Assembly: GCF_039652615.1 (NCBI RefSeq)
Contig: NZ_JBDJAC010000004.1
Location: forward strand, 1-64,000
DNA length: 64,000 bases
Direction: 5' to 3'
From: Fulvimarina sp039652615
Lineage (GTDB): Bacteria; Pseudomonadota; Alphaproteobacteria; Rhizobiales; Rhizobiaceae
Shown here one piece after another: positions 22,760 to 31,966 of this stretch. The position numbers and the translations under genes were made by a program. Below the pieces are notes generated by a model. The model ran no database searches. It had not been told where the DNA came from and saw nothing but the letters and a program-made list of their open reading frames with translations. Every line of letters starts with the position of its first letter. The stretch's first letter is position 1.

Positions 22760-23713
22760 ATGTACAATTACCTGGATTTCGAACGGCCGGTCGCCGACCT
22801 TGAGGGGCAGATCCTCGAACTCAGGAAGATCGAGGCCGAGGACGGTGCGGTCGATGTGCATGAAGAGATCGAACGGCTCGAAACCCGTTCGCGCGACGCG
22901 CTCGCCAGTCTCTACCAGAAGCTGACCCCCTGGCAGAAGACGCAGGTCGCCCGTCATCCCGACCGGCCCCATTGCAACGACTATATCAAACGGCTGATCA
23001 CCGATTTCACGCCGCTTGCCGGCGACCGCTACTATGCCGAAGATTACGCCATGATCGCCGGTTTCGGCCGGTTCGATGGCCAATCCGTCGCGGTGATCGG
23101 TCAGGAAAAGGGTAATGACACCCAGACGCGGCTGAAGCACAATTTCGGCATGGCGCGGCCCGAAGGCTACCGCAAGGCCGTCCGGATCATGGAACTTGCC
23201 GCGCGCTTCGATATTCCCGTCCTCACGCTGGTCGATACGGCCGGAGCCTATCCCGGCATCGGCGCGGAGGAGCGCGGTCAGGCCGAAGCCATCGCACGCT
23301 CGATCGAGACCTGCCTCAATCTGACCGTCCCACTGGTGTCGGTGGTGCTGGGCGAGGGTGGGTCCGGCGGTGCGATCGCGATCGCGACGGCGAATCGCGT
23401 CTACATGCTGGAGCACGCGATCTATTCGGTGATTTCGCCGGAAGCCGGGGCGTCGATTCTATGGCGGGACGCGACCAGAGCCCGTGACGTTGCCCAGGCG
23501 ATGAAAATTACCGCGCAGGATCTCAAGGAGCTCGGGATCATCGATCAGATCATCGAGGAACCTCTCGGGGGTGCTCACCGCGACCCGGAAAGTGCGATCG
23601 ATGCGGCCGGAAACCAAATCAGAACAGGGCTTTCCGAGCTTTCCGGTGTGGAGGGTGCGGCCCTGAAGACTCAGCGCCGCGAGAAATTTCTGTCCATCGG
23701 ACGCAATCTCTAG
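22760..23713 (+). CDS. accA: Acetyl-CoA carboxylase carboxyltransferase subunit alpha
   Basis: Alpha half of the carboxyltransferase that makes malonyl-CoA for fatty-acid synthesis; it partners with AccD, which is not in the window. It has 317 residues, the usual length. Visible features are MYNYLDFERPVADLEGQI at the start, PHCNDYIKRLITDFTPLAGD, the carboxybiotin and CoA-binding core TLVDTAGAYPGIGAEERGQ (about 155-173) and VLGEGGSGGAIAIATANRV. A GGAAGCG site precedes the ATG. It follows xerD by 90 bases. Confidence 0.97.
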   Translation: MYNYLDFERPVADLEGQILELRKIEAEDGAVDVHEEIERLETRSRDALASLYQKLTPWQKTQVARHPDRPHCNDYIKRLITDFTPLAGDRYYAEDYAMIAGFGRFDGQSVAVIGQEKGNDTQTRLKHNFGMARPEGYRKAVRIMELAARFDIPVLTLVDTAGAYPGIGAEERGQAEAIARSIETCLNLTVPLVSVVLGEGGSGGAIAIATANRVYMLEHAIYSVISPEAGASILWRDATRARDVAQAMKITAQDLKELGIIDQIIEEPLGGAHRDPESAIDAAGNQIRTGLSELSGVEGAALKTQRREKFLSIGRNL

Positions 23714-24058
23714 GCGTCGTTGCGCGCCGGTCACACTTTGCACTTGCGTTCCCCACCGTGATGTCTGCCTAAATCTCGCCGCTCTTATGCGACCATCTGA
23801 CCGTCGACCGGGCTCGCCTCCGTCGCGGCAAGACGCGGCGAGTGAGCAGGTCGAAGCGAATTCGATTGTTTTAATAACAGTTTAATTCGCTTTTGAGAGG
23901 ATGAGGGGAACTGCGTGGGGATTGTCGCTTGATTCAAGCTTCCCGCGTGATGCGACCCGCCGGGCACATCGCCCCGGGTCGCGACTAAGACAGAGCGCGG
24001 GGTTTCGGCTATGGGGATGGTCGTCCCGCGCTCCTCTTTCAGGGGAAACCACGGAACC
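23714..24058. other. Intergenic region accA / L,D-transpeptidase
   Basis: About 345 bases with no credible gene. One strong hairpin is present, GCGACCCG (23952-23959) with CGGGTCGC (23975-23982), but it lacks a T run and is not a classical terminator. An AT-rich patch at 23866-23890 could be part of the promoter for the next gene. Confidence 0.5.
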
Positions 24059-25048
24059 ATGATCGTTCGCCGCCTCTTGACCGGAGCCGTTCTGGCCACC
24101 GCGATGTTCGCCGCAACAAGCTGCAAATACGCCGATCTGATTCCGGCCGAGGCGCCCTTGCCGGCCGCGCTCGTTGCCCAGATCCAGTCGAAAAGCATGG
24201 GTGTGAATTCACCGATGCTGGTTCGGCTCTTCAAGGAAGAGTCTGAACTTGAGGTCTGGAAGCAGCGCACGGACGGGAGCTACGCCCATCTGAAGACCTA
24301 TCCGATCTGCGCCTGGTCCGGAAAGCTCGGACCGAAATTCGCCGAAGGCGATCGGCAGGCCCCGGAAGGCTTCTACAACGTCAACCCGACACAGCTGAAT
24401 CCCAATTCCAAATATCATCTCGCGATCAACATGGGTTATCCCAACACCTATGATCGCGCGAATGGCCGCACGGGCAGCCATCTGATGATCCATGGCTCCT
24501 GCAACTCTTCCGGCTGTTATGCGATGGACGACGAGCAGGTTCAGGAAATCTATGGTCTCGCACGCCACTCTTTCGAGGGCGGCCAGCGCAACTTCCAGAT
24601 CCAGGCCTATCCGTTCCGCATGACGCCCGAGAACATGGCGCGCCACAGCAATTCGGAGCATTTCGCTTTCTGGACGATGCTGAAGAAGGGATCGGACTAT
24701 TTCGAAGAGACCCGTAAGCCTCCCCATGTGGGCGTCTGCGAGCGGCAGTATATCTTCGATCAGTCGGCCGAGACCGTCTCAAAGCTTTCGCCGACCGGGC
24801 CGTGCCCCGAGACCAATATTCCCGAGCTCGTGATCTCGAAGCATATGCAGGATCAGGTGAAGGTCGAAGAGCTGAAGTCCCGGATGAGTGACAGCGAGTT
24901 CGCGACCTACACCTCCTTCAGCTACAAGACCGGACAGAAGGTTTCGGCGGAGGCCTATGCCGCCGAGCAGCACCGCCGTCCGGGCTATGATCGCCAGGGC
25001 AACCGCGTTGGCGGAACCGGCGGAGTCTCGCGCTTTCTGAGCCGGTAA
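24059..25048 (+). CDS. L,D-transpeptidase (YkuD/YafK-type) lipoprotein
   Basis: A 329-residue protein likely to act on peptidoglycan in the periplasm by forming or cutting L,D-linkages. The start at 24059 (MIVRRLLTGAVLATAMF) gives a lipoprotein signal with lipobox AATSC near residue 21; a longer frame from 24011 does not add a plausible signal. The catalytic motif is HLMIHGSCNSSGCYAM (about 141-156), matching the HGxxxSxGC signature with the nucleophile Cys. YafK-type relatives often cleave lipoprotein-peptidoglycan links. It follows accA, an order found in other rhizobia. Confidence 0.88.
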   Translation: MIVRRLLTGAVLATAMFAATSCKYADLIPAEAPLPAALVAQIQSKSMGVNSPMLVRLFKEESELEVWKQRTDGSYAHLKTYPICAWSGKLGPKFAEGDRQAPEGFYNVNPTQLNPNSKYHLAINMGYPNTYDRANGRTGSHLMIHGSCNSSGCYAMDDEQVQEIYGLARHSFEGGQRNFQIQAYPFRMTPENMARHSNSEHFAFWTMLKKGSDYFEETRKPPHVGVCERQYIFDQSAETVSKLSPTGPCPETNIPELVISKHMQDQVKVEELKSRMSDSEFATYTSFSYKTGQKVSAEAYAAEQHRRPGYDRQGNRVGGTGGVSRFLSR

Positions 25049-25140
25049 GCGCCGGGCGGCAGCGATTTGCTGTGCCCGTAGCCGTGCCTTCGGAGACCCC
25101 GCCGATAGCTGCCATATGCGTCTTGCGTCATGCTACGGGG

Positions 25141-25668
25141 CTATAAGATGCTCCGTCGCCGAAGCGGGTCCGTCATGGACTCGTCGGGCCAATCCGCCAG
25201 TTCCGACACGGCTCGATAAGGATCGCCGGTAAGACCGAGCGCGACGGCGAAGGCCGTTTCGGTCTTCAGGCCAGCTGCTCGTTGCCGCAGAATAGCGTCG
25301 CGCCACGGCGGGCCGCCCAAAGCGAGCAGCCGCCTCTCCACCAGAAAATGGCGCCATCCCTCCTGAAGGTCGACAGCGAGAGCTTCGCCGTAGATTTCGA
25401 ACGGCTACCTAGACGCCGTGAAAGTGCACGGGATCGGGTGTCTCGGGCGCAAAAGCTGGACCAGCCGGAATTCCGACCTGTCGGCGAAATGTTCGAGAAA
25501 GCTGCGCGAGAAAGCGGCAGCGTCGCAAATCTCGCAACGGATATCAACGTCGCTGCACGCGATCCCGATCCCGAGGGGCAGGGTGCCCGCAATCCGGGGC
25601 GCGAAGGGTGCGAGCACTTCGAGGATCTGGCTTTCAGCGATAGCCTGCTCGAATGCTGGCTTTTTCAT
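25141..25668 (-). pseudogene. DUF4269 protein gene with internal amber codon
   Basis: The frame from 25668 reads 87 residues (MKKPAFEQAIAESQILEVLA) to a TAG at 25405-25407. It then continues in the same frame without another stop for 88 codons to 25141. The first part has GTLPLGIGIACSDVDIRCEI, and the second has PFEIYGEALAVDLQEGWRHF, RRLLALGG and GLKTETAFAVALGLTGDPY. Together they make one complete DUF4269 protein of about 175 residues. A single nonsense change between LTF-type and PFEIYG blocks is the simplest reading; suppression or a base error are alternatives. The family resembles nucleotidyltransferases; its function is unknown to me. Confidence 0.8.
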
Positions 25669-25702
25669 GCGATCCAGCCTCCTTCCCAGACGACCAACGA
25701 AA

Positions 25703-25729
25703 AAGGCGGGCCCAATTGGACCCGCCCTT
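25703..25729 (-). terminator. Terminator of proVWX operon
   Basis: The stem AAGGCGGG / CCCGCCCTT encloses CCCAATTGGA. On the minus strand it is followed by a T run (from AAAA at 25700-25704 on the plus strand). It lies 45 bases beyond the proX stop and 35 bases before the DUF4269 start codon, so the DUF4269 gene is probably a separate unit. Confidence 0.8.
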
Positions 25730-25773
25730 CGATCGATGTCGGCCGCGATGCGCGACCGACCCCGATAATCCGA

Positions 25774-26838
25774 TTAGTTAGAGGAACCGCCTTCAGCGGC
25801 CGCACGGGCATCGGCGAGCCACTGGTCGACCTGATCCTGGTTCTTCTCGATCCATGCGGTCGCCTGAGCGACGATGTCCTCTTCGCTGTCGGCCCCGGAG
25901 TTCATCTCCTGGTTCTGGGCGAAAATATCCTTCAGCGGGATCGAGACGTTCTCGAAGATCGACTTCGCCGCCGGATTGGCGTCGAGGAACTCGGTGTTCA
26001 CGACCGGACGGATGTCGTTGGCGGGCCAACCCATCTCGCACGGATCTGCGACGCAGCCCTCCACGCCTTCGACTGTTGCCGCGTCGGCGAGGTTCATCTG
26101 ATCTTCCGGCAGCTTCACTTCCGGCGTCTGGATCCAGACAACGTCTTCGCCCGGCTTCAGCTCGTTGACGGTCCAGTTCGGCGTCCAGGTGTAGAAGAAG
26201 ATCGGACTACCCTGCTGATAAGCCGCGATCGCATCTGCCATGGCGGCAGAATAGTTCGCCTGGATGGCGTTGACGTCTTCTCCGAGATCAAAGGCGTCCA
26301 TCTGGAAGGAGATCGTCTCCTCACAGCCCCAGCCCGGAGGGCATGCCACGAGATCGGCCTTGCCATCGCCGTTCCGGTCGAAGGCTTCCTTGACCTCGTC
26401 TTTCTTGAAGTCGGTGATCTCGGTGATGCCGAACTTGTCGGCCGATGCCTTATCGACGAGATAGCCCTGCAAGGCGCCGCCCTTGGCGACATAGCCGATC
26501 GCTTGGGCGCCCGAGGAGAATGCACTCTCATATGTGTTGTGGAGCGGGAACCAGCCTTCGACCCAACCGGTCACATCACCCTGGCTGACAGCCTGGTAGA
26601 AGGCCGGTGCGTCGAGCGTGGTCGGCTGACCGACCTCATAGCCAAGCTTCTGAAGAAGCTGGCGATAGATTTCGGTGTCGAACCAGCCCGTGTCCCAGGT
26701 CGGGCGGGCCATCGTGACCGTGACGCCTTCGCCCGGCATCGAGGCGCCGTCTTGCGCAAAGACAGGACCGGATGCGGCGAACGCCATCGAAAGGGCCGTC
26801 GCACCGATGAGAAGAGCCTTCTTGGACTTATGGATCAT
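25774..26838 (-). CDS. proX: Glycine betaine/proline ABC transporter substrate-binding protein
   Basis: Periplasmic binding protein of a ProU-type osmoprotectant importer, OpuAC fold. It has 354 residues with a signal peptide (KKALLIGATALSMAFAASG, cut after PVFAQ). E. coli ProX-type features are visible: VTMARPTWDTGWFDTEIY at the start, a trio of Trp-containing loops (GWVEGWFPLHNTY, FFYTWTPNWTVNELKPGEDV), the calcium-like DRNGDGKAD loop and cysteine pairs (CPPGWGCEE, CVADPCEMG) that may form disulfides. It is the last gene of proVWX, 191 bases after proW, followed by a terminator. Confidence 0.93.
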   Translation of the reverse strand: MIHKSKKALLIGATALSMAFAASGPVFAQDGASMPGEGVTVTMARPTWDTGWFDTEIYRQLLQKLGYEVGQPTTLDAPAFYQAVSQGDVTGWVEGWFPLHNTYESAFSSGAQAIGYVAKGGALQGYLVDKASADKFGITEITDFKKDEVKEAFDRNGDGKADLVACPPGWGCEETISFQMDAFDLGEDVNAIQANYSAAMADAIAAYQQGSPIFFYTWTPNWTVNELKPGEDVVWIQTPEVKLPEDQMNLADAATVEGVEGCVADPCEMGWPANDIRPVVNTEFLDANPAAKSIFENVSIPLKDIFAQNQEMNSGADSEEDIVAQATAWIEKNQDQVDQWLADARAAAEGGSSN

Positions 26839-27029
26839 TCGTATTCAATCTCCTTGTCGATTGGTTCTTCGTGTTCACATGCGGCAATCACTGAAAATTG
26901 CCACACCAAATTTCTGGCCGGAGTCTCGCAACTCTGGCGCCTCGATGTCAAACCGCGCCGAATCTTTCGGAAATCGTGGCTTGGATCGGGGAGACGCCGC
27001 AAATCCTCTGCGGCGCCGCATCGGCGTTT

Positions 27030-27962
27030 TTATTCCGCCGGCTCTGCCGAGCGGCTTCCGCCGAAGAGCGGCTTGACCAACCGGCTGACCGTGCCTTTGA
27101 CGGAGGTCTTGTCGGATCGCTTCTTTGCTTCGCCGAGGCCTTGCGTGATGCGATCGAGAATGATCGCCAAAAGCACGATGCCGACACCGCCGGCGGTTGC
27201 CGTTCCGACGGCGAGGCGTCCGAGACCGGTGTTCACGGTGAGGCCAAGCCCGCCCGCGCCGATGAGGGCTGCGATGACCACCATCGAAAGCGCCAGCATC
27301 AGGGTCTGGTTGAGGCCGGCCATGATCGTTCTCAAGGCGAGCGGCAGCTGGACCTCCCAGAGAATCTGGCGCGGGGTCGAGCCGAAGGCCTTCGCCGCCT
27401 CGATGAGGTCGCCGCGGACGTTCCGGATACCGAGATTGGTCAGGCGGATGATCGGCGGCAGCGCAAAGATGATGGTCGCGATGACGCCCGGAACCGTGCC
27501 GACACCGAAAAGCATGACGATCGGCACGAGATAGACGAAGCTCGGGATCGTCTGCATGATGTCGAGGATCGGGCGAAGGATCTTGAGGAACCTATCCGAC
27601 CGGGCCGCCGCGATGCCGAGGGGAACACCGAGCACGATACAGAAAACGACCGCTGTGATGATCATCGACAGCGTCGTCATGGTTTCCGACCAGAGGCCGA
27701 TCATGTCGATGAAGGCGAGGGCGACCACCGTGAAGATGGCGGTGCCGCGCCCCGCCGTGCGCCATGCGATGAAGCAGAGGACGGCGGTGAAGACGACCCA
27801 AGGCACGGCATTCAGGAAGGCGTCGAGGTTCTGCATCAGAATGTCGACGGGCTGCTGCATGGCGCGGAAGACGGGCCGGAAGGTCGGAACCAGGAAGCCG
27901 CGAACGAAGTCGTCGACCCAGTCGGCGAATGGGATCTCGATAAGGTCTTCGGGACTGAACAT
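27030..27962 (-). CDS. proW: Glycine betaine/proline ABC transporter permease
   Basis: Inner-membrane permease of the ProU-type importer, 310 residues. The soluble N-terminal stretch (1-45) precedes about six or seven transmembrane segments. The ABC permease coupling signature EAAKAFGSTPRQILWEVQLP (about 207-226) and GLNQTLMLALSMVVIAALIG are typical of ProW/OpuAB. The protein ends with a basic tail. It lies 83 bases downstream of proV and upstream of proX on the minus strand. Confidence 0.94.
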   Translation of the reverse strand: MFSPEDLIEIPFADWVDDFVRGFLVPTFRPVFRAMQQPVDILMQNLDAFLNAVPWVVFTAVLCFIAWRTAGRGTAIFTVVALAFIDMIGLWSETMTTLSMIITAVVFCIVLGVPLGIAAARSDRFLKILRPILDIMQTIPSFVYLVPIVMLFGVGTVPGVIATIIFALPPIIRLTNLGIRNVRGDLIEAAKAFGSTPRQILWEVQLPLALRTIMAGLNQTLMLALSMVVIAALIGAGGLGLTVNTGLGRLAVGTATAGGVGIVLLAIILDRITQGLGEAKKRSDKTSVKGTVSRLVKPLFGGSRSAEPAE

Positions 27963-28045
27963 GAGTGTCTCACCAGGATCGGGTTCGGGCGCAGCGCCGT
28001 CTCACGGCCGTCTTGCGCCAATCGTGTTGCGGTGGTCGTGCCGAA

Positions 28046-29266
28046 CTATTCGGCCGCCGTCTTGAGTGTCGCCTCTTGCTCGACGGCTTCGTCGTCTCCT
28101 GCGAGTTCGGCGAAGATCGTTTCCGGCTCGACCACGCCGATCAGCTTGTCGGCCTCGTCGACGACCGCGATAGGAAGGCCGCTTCGCGCAAGCGGATAAA
28201 GCTCGAAGATCGGCTTTTCGGCGTCCACCTTCGGAAAAGTCGTGATCAGTGCGGATGAGCAGTCGCCACCCGACTTCTGAAGTGCGCCCTGGGCGTCCCG
28301 GTAGCGCAGAATTCCCACCGGCTTGCCGTCTTCGACGACGTAGATCGCATCGCGGTTGAGGCGGTCCATGGTTGACAGTGCTGTTTCAGCCGTCAGGCCC
28401 GCTTTCTGAATCGGGTCGGCAGACTTCGCGACGCGCTGTGCCGGGAAGACCCGCGATCGATCAATGTCCTTGGTGAAGGCTTCCACATAGTCGTCCGCCG
28501 GGCTGCCGACGATTTCTTCCGCCGTGCCGACCTGCACGAAGCGGCCGCCCTTCATGATGGCGATCTTGTCGCCGAGGATCAGTGCTTCGTTGAGGTCGTG
28601 GGTGATGAAGACGATCGTCTTGCCGAGAGAGCGCTGGAGCTCAAGGAGCTCGTCCTGCATGTCGCGGCGAATCAGCGGATCGAGCGCGCCGAAGGGCTCG
28701 TCCATGAGAAGAACCTGGGGTTCGGCTGCAAGACCGCGGGCAAGGCCCACGCGCTGCTGCATGCCGCCCGAGAGCTGGTCGGGGTAGCTTTTGGCATATT
28801 GTTCGAGCCCGACCTGAGCCAGCGCCTTGCGGGCCCGATCGTTTCGTTCGGATACGCCGACGCCCTTGATCTTCAGCCCGAAGGCCGCGTTCTCGAGAAT
28901 GGTCTTATGCGGGAAAAGAGCGAAATGCTGGAAGACCATCGAAATCTTCTGGCGACGGATCTGCCGGATTTCCTCGTCGCTGCAATGTGCGATGTCGTCA
29001 CCATCGATGGTGATCGTGCCGGAGGTCGGCGTAATCAGGCCGTTCAGCATCCGGATGAGTGTGGACTTGCCAGAGCCCGACAACCCCATGACGACGAAGA
29101 TCTCGCCTTCCTCGATATCGACATTCACGTCGTTCACGCCGACGGTCGCGCCGGTCTCCGCAAGTATCTCCTCCTTCGTCTTGCCGCTTTCGACGAGGCG
29201 CATCGCCTCATCAGCGCGATCGCCGAATATTTTGTAGAGGGATTTTATGCTGAGCTTGGTCGCCAT
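28046..29266 (-). CDS. proV: Glycine betaine/proline ABC transporter ATP-binding protein
   Basis: ATPase subunit of the osmoprotectant importer, 406 residues from the start at 29266 (MATKLSIKSLYKIFGD); the longer frame to 29353 is not family-like. The Walker A is GLSGSGKST (about 63-71), the Q loop MVFQHFALFPH, the signature LSGGMQQRVGLARGLA and the Walker B VLLMDEPFGALDP. Two C-terminal CBS domains (about 285-390; LNRDAIYVVEDGKPVGILR) are the part that senses ionic strength in ProV/OpuAA relatives. It is the first gene of proVWX. Confidence 0.95.
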   Translation of the reverse strand: MATKLSIKSLYKIFGDRADEAMRLVESGKTKEEILAETGATVGVNDVNVDIEEGEIFVVMGLSGSGKSTLIRMLNGLITPTSGTITIDGDDIAHCSDEEIRQIRRQKISMVFQHFALFPHKTILENAAFGLKIKGVGVSERNDRARKALAQVGLEQYAKSYPDQLSGGMQQRVGLARGLAAEPQVLLMDEPFGALDPLIRRDMQDELLELQRSLGKTIVFITHDLNEALILGDKIAIMKGGRFVQVGTAEEIVGSPADDYVEAFTKDIDRSRVFPAQRVAKSADPIQKAGLTAETALSTMDRLNRDAIYVVEDGKPVGILRYRDAQGALQKSGGDCSSALITTFPKVDAEKPIFELYPLARSGLPIAVVDEADKLIGVVEPETIFAELAGDDEAVEQEATLKTAAE

Positions 29267-29778
29267 GTGCACGCTGCCATCAGGAAAGAGTGATTGGACT
29301 TTTACGCGAGCGTAGCACCGTCGATCCGGCACTGCAAAAGCGTAGCCGCACACTTTCTGACCGATGCACCGAAAAAATCAATTTGGTTTGGGTTTCTTTT
29401 TCGTAACCAAGGGAGACTGACATTCTGGGGGCAACCCAGGAAATCATTGCCGCGAGAAAAGCAGGCTGCTCCAGATCTGGTGCCGTTCGTTTCAGAATTT
29501 GTGAGCCAATTCAAAGGCTCTTTCCATCCAGCCCGGCAGGTGCTTCGGTCGGACAGAGGGACATCACCGAAGCGGCTGGGCGTTTGGGGTTTAGGCTCGC
29601 CGATATCCGCCCGAATGAGGCGGCGACACGCGTGAATCGATTGGTCGAGACGGACGGAACGCCACGAGGGTTCTGAACCCGGATCTTGTGTGAGAGCGCC
29701 GGACTGCGTTCACCCGATGGTGGGAAGAGGCAAGGTCCCGCCGGCCTTCAAGAAACCGGCGGCGTCGAACTTCCAAGG
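29267..29778. other. Intergenic region proV / glyoxalase
   Basis: About 510 bases with no credible coding frame. It should contain the proV promoter on the minus strand, but I see only weak matches to consensus. A hairpin CGCCGG/CCGGCG lies just beyond the glyoxalase stop (29738-29762) without a T run. Confidence 0.5.
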
Positions 29779-30174
29779 CTATTGGAAGCGGCCGGCCCGT
29801 TCCAGTACCTCGATCTTGTAGCCATCCAGATCCTCGATGAAGAAGAAACGGCCGAGCAGCGACCCGTTGTGGACGAGTTCCTTGATATCCTTCGGTGAAA
29901 GGCCGGCGGCGATCATACGCTCGCGCTCGGCTTTCACGTCCTCGACCGAGACCGCGATATGGCCATAGCCGTTGCCGAGATCATAAGGCTCGCTCCGATC
30001 GCCGTTGATAGTCAGTTCGAGCTCGTGCGTCGCGTCCTCGTTCGACAGGTAGACAAGGGTGAATCCGTCGAAGGGAAAGCGGTCCGCGATCTTCAGCCCG
30101 AAAGCCTTGTCGTAGAATTCGACGGATCGCTCCTCTTCAAGAACCCGGATCATGGTGTGGATCATTTTCGCCAA
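29779..30174 (-). CDS. gloA: Lactoylglutathione lyase (glyoxalase I)
   Basis: A 131-residue VOC-fold metalloenzyme of the glyoxalase I type, which isomerises the methylglyoxal-glutathione adduct. Metal-ligand positions are visible: His in MIHTMIRV (about 6), Glu in THELELTIN (about 52), His in GYGHIAVSV (about 71) and Glu in GYKIEVLER (about 123). The opening IRVLEEERSVEFYDKAFGLK is typical of short bacterial GloA. It is a single gene; the next gene upstream on this strand starts 79 bases away. Other VOC dioxygenases are possible, but all four ligands fit GloA. Confidence 0.88.
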   Translation of the reverse strand: MAKMIHTMIRVLEEERSVEFYDKAFGLKIADRFPFDGFTLVYLSNEDATHELELTINGDRSEPYDLGNGYGHIAVSVEDVKAERERMIAAGLSPKDIKELVHNGSLLGRFFFIEDLDGYKIEVLERAGRFQ

Positions 30175-30253
30175 GGCATATTCCTCGTTTGTGGTCGTAT
30201 CGTTCGTCGGTGCAAGCGGATCGATCTTTCGATCATTGTGGGATCGGGCGGTC

Positions 30254-30874
30254 TCAAAGGAACCGCTCCAGTTCCTTTCTCAGACGCCGGCGTTCGCTTT
30301 TCTTGTGGATCTGTTGGGTAATCACCGAATTCGGCGTGACGCGGGCATTTTCCTCGGCTTGCCAGTCGACGGCAAATTTCCGCTTTGCGCCGACGGGCAG
30401 GTCTTCCGGCCCATAGAGGGCAACGACGGTCATTTCCACGGCCTTGATCGCGGTCTTGTCCCCGATGTTCGGAGCGTCGGAGACGAGCTGTTCGATCAGG
30501 GAGTCGAAATGGCCGATATCCAGATACTGACCTCTTTCAAGACTGCCCTGGCGCATTGCCGAGCGCGGATCCATGCCAAGGTCCTCGGGCAATTCCCGCA
30601 TGTCGGTGAGCTGGATTTCCTTCTTGCCCTCGTCGGTATGAAGTTCGGCGATGAGGCTCGTGACGTAGATCGGTTCCTGGCTCATATTCGTGACGAGGCA
30701 GCGCGCGTGAAGGCCCTTTCCGGCACCGCGCGAAATCAGGATCGAGGAGCGTCTCTGCCGCAGATAGCTGTTGAGCAGCAGCTGCAGATAAACGGCCCAG
30801 ACGCAGAGCATCGCCGCGTTGATACAGACGCTGATGACATTGCTGTGCGAACCGATCCAGGCAATGATCGACAT
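30254..30874 (-). CDS. Membrane-anchored hypothetical protein
   Basis: A 206-residue protein from the start at 30874 (MSIIAWIGSHSNVISVCINA); the longer open frame to 31408 lies antisense to the CitE gene and is not credible. GGAA precedes the ATG. One hydrophobic segment spans about residues 10-33. The rest is soluble, with a beta-rich stretch (LHARCLVTNMSQEPIYVTSL) resembling an adhesion- or arrestin-like sandwich, and a basic C-terminus (KKSERRRLRKELERFL). I do not recognise a named family. It is divergent from the CitE gene. Confidence 0.7.
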   Translation of the reverse strand: MSIIAWIGSHSNVISVCINAAMLCVWAVYLQLLLNSYLRQRRSSILISRGAGKGLHARCLVTNMSQEPIYVTSLIAELHTDEGKKEIQLTDMRELPEDLGMDPRSAMRQGSLERGQYLDIGHFDSLIEQLVSDAPNIGDKTAIKAVEMTVVALYGPEDLPVGAKRKFAVDWQAEENARVTPNSVITQQIHKKSERRRLRKELERFL

Positions 30875-31072
30875 ATTGCAGCTTTCCGTTCCGGGCTTGC
30901 TTTGATGAAGATGTAACGCGCCGAAGGCGCGGGACGAAAAAATGATGAGAGGCGACGAACGATAGGCAGACCTGCGAGTTCCGCCCGGCTCTTTTTCCCA
31001 CAGCGCCGTTTGGGCAGGCCGGCGAGCGAATCGGTGGTTGCCATTCGGGGTAAGGCGCGCGAAACAGCGCTG

Positions 31073-31966
31073 ATGTCGATATCCATTCCGCCCCGCCGAT
31101 CCCTGCTTCTCGTTCCCGCGATGAACGCCCGCGCGCTCGATGCCTCCGAGCGCGTTGCGGCGGACGGCGTCGTCTACGACCTGTGCGAAACCGTGGTGCC
31201 CGCCGACAAGCCGGCGGCCCGCGAGCGCCTGCGCGAGCATCTTGCCAAATCGACGTTTGCCGGCGAGCGGATCGTGCGCATCAATGGGCTCGACACGGTC
31301 TGGGGCACGGAGGATTTCCTCGCGGCCCGGGGCGCGAATGTCGATGGGATCCTTCTCCCGCGAGCAGAATCGCCGGGCGTCGTTCGCCAGATCGTCACGG
31401 CGCTGCACGAGACCGACGCACCGGAAAGCTTCAAGCTCTGGGCAATGATCGAAACGCCGGCGGGCGTTGCCAACGCTCTGGCGATCGCCAGCGAGAGTTC
31501 AGGCCGGCTTTCCGCACTGGTTTTGGGCGTCGGGACGCTGAAGATTGCCTCCGGCATGCGGCCGGATCGCGACCGCACGGAACTTATGCCCTGGCTGTCG
31601 AGCATCGTGCTTGCGGCGAAGACCCATGGGCTGAGCGCGATCGATGGCTATTTCCCGGACATTCGCGATGCGGATGGGTTTTCCCGGGAATGTGCCAGCG
31701 CTCAGAGGCTCGGCTTCGATGGCAAGCTTGTCATCCATCCCGAGCAGATCGGCGAGGCCAATGAGCGCTTCGCCGCGCCGCAGGCCGCGCTCGACTGGGC
31801 CCAAAAAGTGGTCGACGCGTTTTCGGCCTCGCCCGATGTCGAGGCCGGCGTCGCCACGATGGACGGGCGCACGATTGATCGGCTGCATCTGACCGAAGCC
31901 GACCGTATTTTGAAGCTTCGCGACGCCATCGCGTCACGCCGCGGCACGAAAGCAGGAAACACATGA
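31073..31966 (+). CDS. HpcH/HpaI-CitE family CoA-ester lyase
   Basis: A 297-residue TIM-barrel enzyme of the CitE/malyl-CoA lyase family, which cleaves or forms beta-hydroxyacyl-CoA esters. The start at 31073 (MSISIPPRRSLLLVPAMNAR) fits the family; the upstream 21 residues do not. Features are RSLLLVPA, the KPAARERL block, RINGLDTVWGTEDF, GILLPRAES (catalytic Glu region), AMIETPAGVANALAIA and DGYFPDIRDADGFSREC. The usual DLEDAV sequence reads DLCETVV here, so metal or substrate binding may differ. The natural substrate cannot be told. It overlaps the DUF1737 gene by 4 bases. Confidence 0.86.
   Translation: MSISIPPRRSLLLVPAMNARALDASERVAADGVVYDLCETVVPADKPAARERLREHLAKSTFAGERIVRINGLDTVWGTEDFLAARGANVDGILLPRAESPGVVRQIVTALHETDAPESFKLWAMIETPAGVANALAIASESSGRLSALVLGVGTLKIASGMRPDRDRTELMPWLSSIVLAAKTHGLSAIDGYFPDIRDADGFSRECASAQRLGFDGKLVIHPEQIGEANERFAAPQAALDWAQKVVDAFSASPDVEAGVATMDGRTIDRLHLTEADRILKLRDAIASRRGTKAGNT

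Noticed and set aside
25282..27534. 750-codon open frame antisense to proX and the DUF4269 gene
   Set aside because: It spans three real minus-strand features and the terminator, and is Arg/Asp-rich without domains.
29294..29635. 113-codon open frame upstream of proV
   Set aside because: Composition and lack of a ribosome site or homology argue against it; it overlaps the probable proV promoter.
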